Assembly (NCBI GenBank): GCA_022447545.1
Contig: JAKVBI010000036.1
Location: 1 to 36,557, forward strand
Direction: 5' to 3'
Origin: Myxococcota bacterium
Lineage (GTDB): Bacteria; Myxococcota_A; UBA9160; SMWR01
DNA length: 36,557 nucleotides
Numbering within the stretch: position 1 is the stretch's first letter; every line of letters starts with the position of its first letter. The notes below the pieces were generated by a model. That model did not search any database and was not told where the DNA came from. It was given only the letters and a program-made list of their open reading frames with translations. The translations under genes and the position numbers were made by a program. Positions 34,304 through 36,557 of this stretch are shown here, in pieces.

Positions 34304-35062
34304 CTACAGTCGAAAATTCGAACCGCCGTCCACCAACAGGGTTTGGCCGCTGACAAAACTCGCGTCCTCAGAACACAGAAAGAGTGCCGTGCCCAGCAAA
34401 TCGTTGGTCTCTCCGAAACGCTTTACCAACTGTCGGTCCAACAAGGACCGCTTGGTTGCATCATCGAGATCGCTCGCCGCGGCCTCGGTTGCGATGTAAC
34501 CCGGCGCAACCCCGTTGACCCGAATGCCATCAGAAGCCAGTTCACGCGCCAGAGAAACCGTCACGCCATTAAGAGCAAGTTTCGAAACACTGTACGCACC
34601 ACCACCATGGAATGCCGCCATGGAACTCTGGTTCAGAATCGCACCTCCGCCGCGCGCACGCATTCCAGGGGCACACAATCGCGCACATGTCACCGGAGCA
34701 ATGACGTTGACGTCGAACAATCGACTCCAACGTTCCGGGGCAAGGCGGGTCGTCTCGTTCAGATCGCCGAGATGGAGACCCGCGTTGTTGATCAGCACAT
34801 CGACGCCACCGAATCGCTCCTCGGCAGCGGTCAGTGCGGCTCGCATCTGAGCTTCGTCGGCGACATCGGCACAAGCCGCCAATGCAGGTCCGTGCTGGGC
34901 GGAAATCTCATCGGCGGCGCTTCTTGCCGCGACCTCGTTGATATCGACGATCACCAACGATGCGCCCTCCCGAGAGAAAGCCTTGGCATAGGCCAGACCG
35001 ATCCCCTGACCTGCTCCGGTTACCAAGACAACCCGACCCTCGTAGCGTCGTGTATTCCCCAT
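34304..35062 (-). CDS. SDR-family oxidoreductase
   Basis: 252 residues, a classical SDR. Seen: TGAGQGIG at 15-22, NNAG at 92-95, Ser146/147, and Tyr157 with Lys161 in YSVSK. The C-terminal GQTLLVDGG is typical of FabG-like enzymes. It is the first gene of the six-gene operon. In this setting it could oxidise a 3-hydroxyacyl-CoA or a steroid-type alcohol (inference). The ATG at 35062 has AGAGAGG upstream. The promoter lies in 35063-35291, which holds no gene. Confidence 0.93.
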   Translation of the reverse strand: MGNTRRYEGRVVLVTGAGQGIGLAYAKAFSREGASLVIVDINEVAARSAADEISAQHGPALAACADVADEAQMRAALTAAEERFGGVDVLINNAGLHLGDLNETTRLAPERWSRLFDVNVIAPVTCARLCAPGMRARGGGAILNQSSMAAFHGGGAYSVSKLALNGVTVSLARELASDGIRVNGVAPGYIATEAAASDLDDATKRSLLDRQLVKRFGETNDLLGTALFLCSEDASFVSGQTLLVDGGSNFRL

Positions 35063-35267
35063 GCGCTGTGACCTCTCTCAATGAACCCGAAAACGTGACA
35101 AACACCTCGCAGGACCATCATGCGTAAACGTTGCGCGGCACCACTCAATCAGGCAGCGAAATCCGCACAAATCATGGAAGTCCACCTCTCCCGGAGTGCC
35201 GAGCCCACTACAGTTTGGACCCATCCTATTCGCTCCCCCATACCGGTCAAAGAGAGAACCACTCGAC

Positions 35268-35295
35268 CGTATGCGATCGAATCCGCAGGCGTCAA
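35268..35295 (-). promoter_or_regulatory. Candidate promoter for the six-gene operon
   Basis: On the minus strand TTGACG (35295-35290) and CATACG (35273-35268) are 16 bases apart. The -35 is good and the -10 poor. It overlaps the stop of the membrane-protein gene and lies about 205 bases before the SDR start. It may be accidental. Confidence 0.25.
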
Positions 35296-36557
35296 TCACC
35301 CTTTCGGCCCGAGGGCTCGTCAAGTGCCCGCTCGTAGACGTCGAAACCCGTGGTCACGTAGAACAGGTCACTGGGGCGCAGAATTCCGAGAGCACGAGGA
35401 ATACTCCATGGACCTCCATCAGGCTCGAAACGAGCCCCCAGGCGGTACTCCCCCGACTCTTCGAGTCGTCGGTGAAAGGCCTGAGCACTGGGTGTAGCCG
35501 CATGGGAACGCGCGTAGTCGCTGGTGACCACGTAATCGAACCCAGTATCGAGATACTCCGAAGCATCGAAGCCTGCGCGCAACATCAGCGGGGCGATTCG
35601 AAATGGGTGACCCGCGGGTAACCTCGGCTCGAAGGTCCAGTCCTCAAAGTAGGATGCGGTACGCCCCACCGTGGAACCGGGTGCGGCGTTTTCGAGCAAC
35701 CACCGACCTCCGTGATAACGAGGATCTTCGTCGGCATGCAGGGGCCAGACGTAGCCCAGGGACAACTGCAGCGTCATCAGCCAGACGACCCCGGGAACCA
35801 GCACCCATGCCAAAGGTTGGGGCAGTCCACGACGCGCGAGGCCACGCGATGCGGCCACCAGGGCTACTGCTGCACCCGCTATCAGTGCAGGAACCAGCGG
35901 CTCGAGATGACGCATCATGTCACCGCCCACCCGGCCGAGAAGGATGCCCCCCAATGCCACCGTGCCCAGCAATACGAATCGTCCCGGCAGCCCCTGCCAG
36001 CACAGCATGGCCACGCCCAAGTAGCCGGCCAAGACCACGGGCGCCCCCATCGCATAGGCGGCCACCCCGGTGAGTTGACGAAGCGGAAACGCAACGTGTC
36101 CCCCCTGATGAGTCGATCGCGCGACGGCCAGTCCGTCCAAGAATGCCGACGGATGCAGCAGTGCTTCGAAATTACCCATCAGCCAACCGATTGCACCGGC
36201 AGACCCAAGAAGACAGAGCGCACGGAGAATCTGGCCCCCGCGCGCGCTCCCCTTACCCTGTGCCGTTTCAATCACGGCTCCTGTCAAGGCGCCAAAGGCG
36301 ATGGCTCCGGACAACATGCTCGACGTCGCCAATCCGGCGCACAATCCGCCCAGAAACAGACCGCGCACACCGAATGAGGCGCGCGAACGAACGGTCTCCA
36401 AGGCGCAGACCAGAGCGCCCGTGATCCAGAACACCGTAAGGATCTCCGGTCTCGCGTAATGTGAGTCCAGAACATGGATCGGTACAACGAGGAGCAGAGC
36501 TCCAGCGACCCACCCCTCCTCGCGCCCCCAGAGTCGCGCCATGGAACCGGCCAACAA
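35292..36557 (-). CDS. Polytopic membrane protein, GT-C (PMT/GT39)-like, 5' end missing
   Basis: At least 421 residues are visible; the frame is open at the right edge, so the N-terminal part, including the usual catalytic first loop, lies outside. Seen: an early segment DSHYARPEIL, which resembles the HS-H-Y/F-A-x-P-D/E-x-L block of GT39/PMT and ArnT-like proteins; about eight hydrophobic helices; then a soluble end (about 285-421) with DYVVTSDYARS. The assignment is based on this block and topology. It would transfer a sugar from a lipid carrier on the outer face of the membrane. It is separated by 229 bases from the operon that follows on the same strand. Confidence 0.65.
   Translation of the reverse strand: MLAGSMARLWGREEGWVAGALLLVVPIHVLDSHYARPEILTVFWITGALVCALETVRSRASFGVRGLFLGGLCAGLATSSMLSGAIAFGALTGAVIETAQGKGSARGGQILRALCLLGSAGAIGWLMGNFEALLHPSAFLDGLAVARSTHQGGHVAFPLRQLTGVAAYAMGAPVVLAGYLGVAMLCWQGLPGRFVLLGTVALGGILLGRVGGDMMRHLEPLVPALIAGAAVALVAASRGLARRGLPQPLAWVLVPGVVWLMTLQLSLGYVWPLHADEDPRYHGGRWLLENAAPGSTVGRTASYFEDWTFEPRLPAGHPFRIAPLMLRAGFDASEYLDTGFDYVVTSDYARSHAATPSAQAFHRRLEESGEYRLGARFEPDGGPWSIPRALGILRPSDLFYVTTGFDVYERALDEPSGRKGD

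Noticed and set aside
1-36557. CRISPR arrays, tRNA or rRNA genes, insertion sequences, phage attachment sites
   Set aside because: I looked for regularly spaced repeats, transposase motifs and terminal inverted repeats and saw none. No tRNA cloverleaf was noticed, although a dedicated search was not possible.

Overview
The window is GC-rich, densely coded bacterial chromosome. It contains no phage, transposon, CRISPR, tRNA or rRNA gene that I can recognise. The gene set suggests a Gram-negative, aerobic or facultative heterotroph with a large lipid/isoprenoid-type catabolic repertoire. It includes a three-gene proton-translocating transhydrogenase, a Baeyer-Villiger monooxygenase, two cytochromes P450, three acyl-CoA ligases, three family-III CoA-transferase domains, a lipoprotein and a PEP-CTERM-like surface protein. 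An uncultured proteobacterium, myxobacterial/'delta' lineage or Binatota-like lineage would fit. That placement is inference; nothing in the window fixes the taxonomy.

Layout. 1-5.8 kb: an SDR, then pntAA-pntAB-pntB on the minus strand, then a divergent type I BVMO. 5.8-10 kb: a probable lipoprotein, a polytopic GT-C-like membrane protein, and a secreted protein with a PEP-CTERM-like C-terminus. The last gene lies behind an AT-rich leader with a full sigma-54 layout (tandem upstream repeat, IHF match, -24/-12 core) and is followed by two hairpins. 10-16.5 kb: a sulfotransferase, a DUF1214-like protein, a 4'-phosphopantetheinyl transferase, a double DsbA/HCCA-isomerase-fold protein and a second GT-C-like protein. 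16.5-23.4 kb: a phytoene-dehydrogenase-like FAD oxidoreductase on the minus strand, then a plus-strand run of two acyl-CoA ligases, a quinone-oxidoreductase-like MDR and a zinc alcohol dehydrogenase.

23.4-28.9 kb: a two-domain CaiB/BaiF CoA-transferase (minus), divergent from a SnoaL-like protein, a single-domain CaiB/BaiF and a P450 (plus). 28.9-35.1 kb: a tightly packed six-gene minus-strand operon in the order SDR, beta-hydroxyacid dehydrogenase, FadD19-like ligase, P450, DUF35 protein, thiolase-like Ltp protein. Most junctions in it overlap. The right edge holds a third, truncated GT-C-like protein.

How they may work together. The Ltp-like protein lacks the thiolase nucleophile cysteine and sits beside a DUF35 Zn-ribbon/OB protein. 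That is the arrangement of the retro-aldolases that shorten sterol side chains (Ltp2/ChsH2-DUF35 type). With a P450, a FadD19-like ligase and two dehydrogenases in the same operon, the simplest reading is oxidation, CoA activation, further oxidation and aldol-type cleavage of a branched or isoprenoid/sterol-like substrate. The CaiB-P450 and ligase clusters would supply parallel activation and CoA-transfer steps, and the transhydrogenase could supply NADPH. The substrate is unknown. No acyl-CoA dehydrogenase, enoyl-CoA hydratase, ferredoxin/ferredoxin reductase or transcription factor is present, so the pathway is incomplete here.

Non-ATG starts are frequent. Several downstream genes begin at GTGA or TTGA overlaps with the preceding stop, and one P450 appears to start at CTG behind a strong Shine-Dalgarno sequence.
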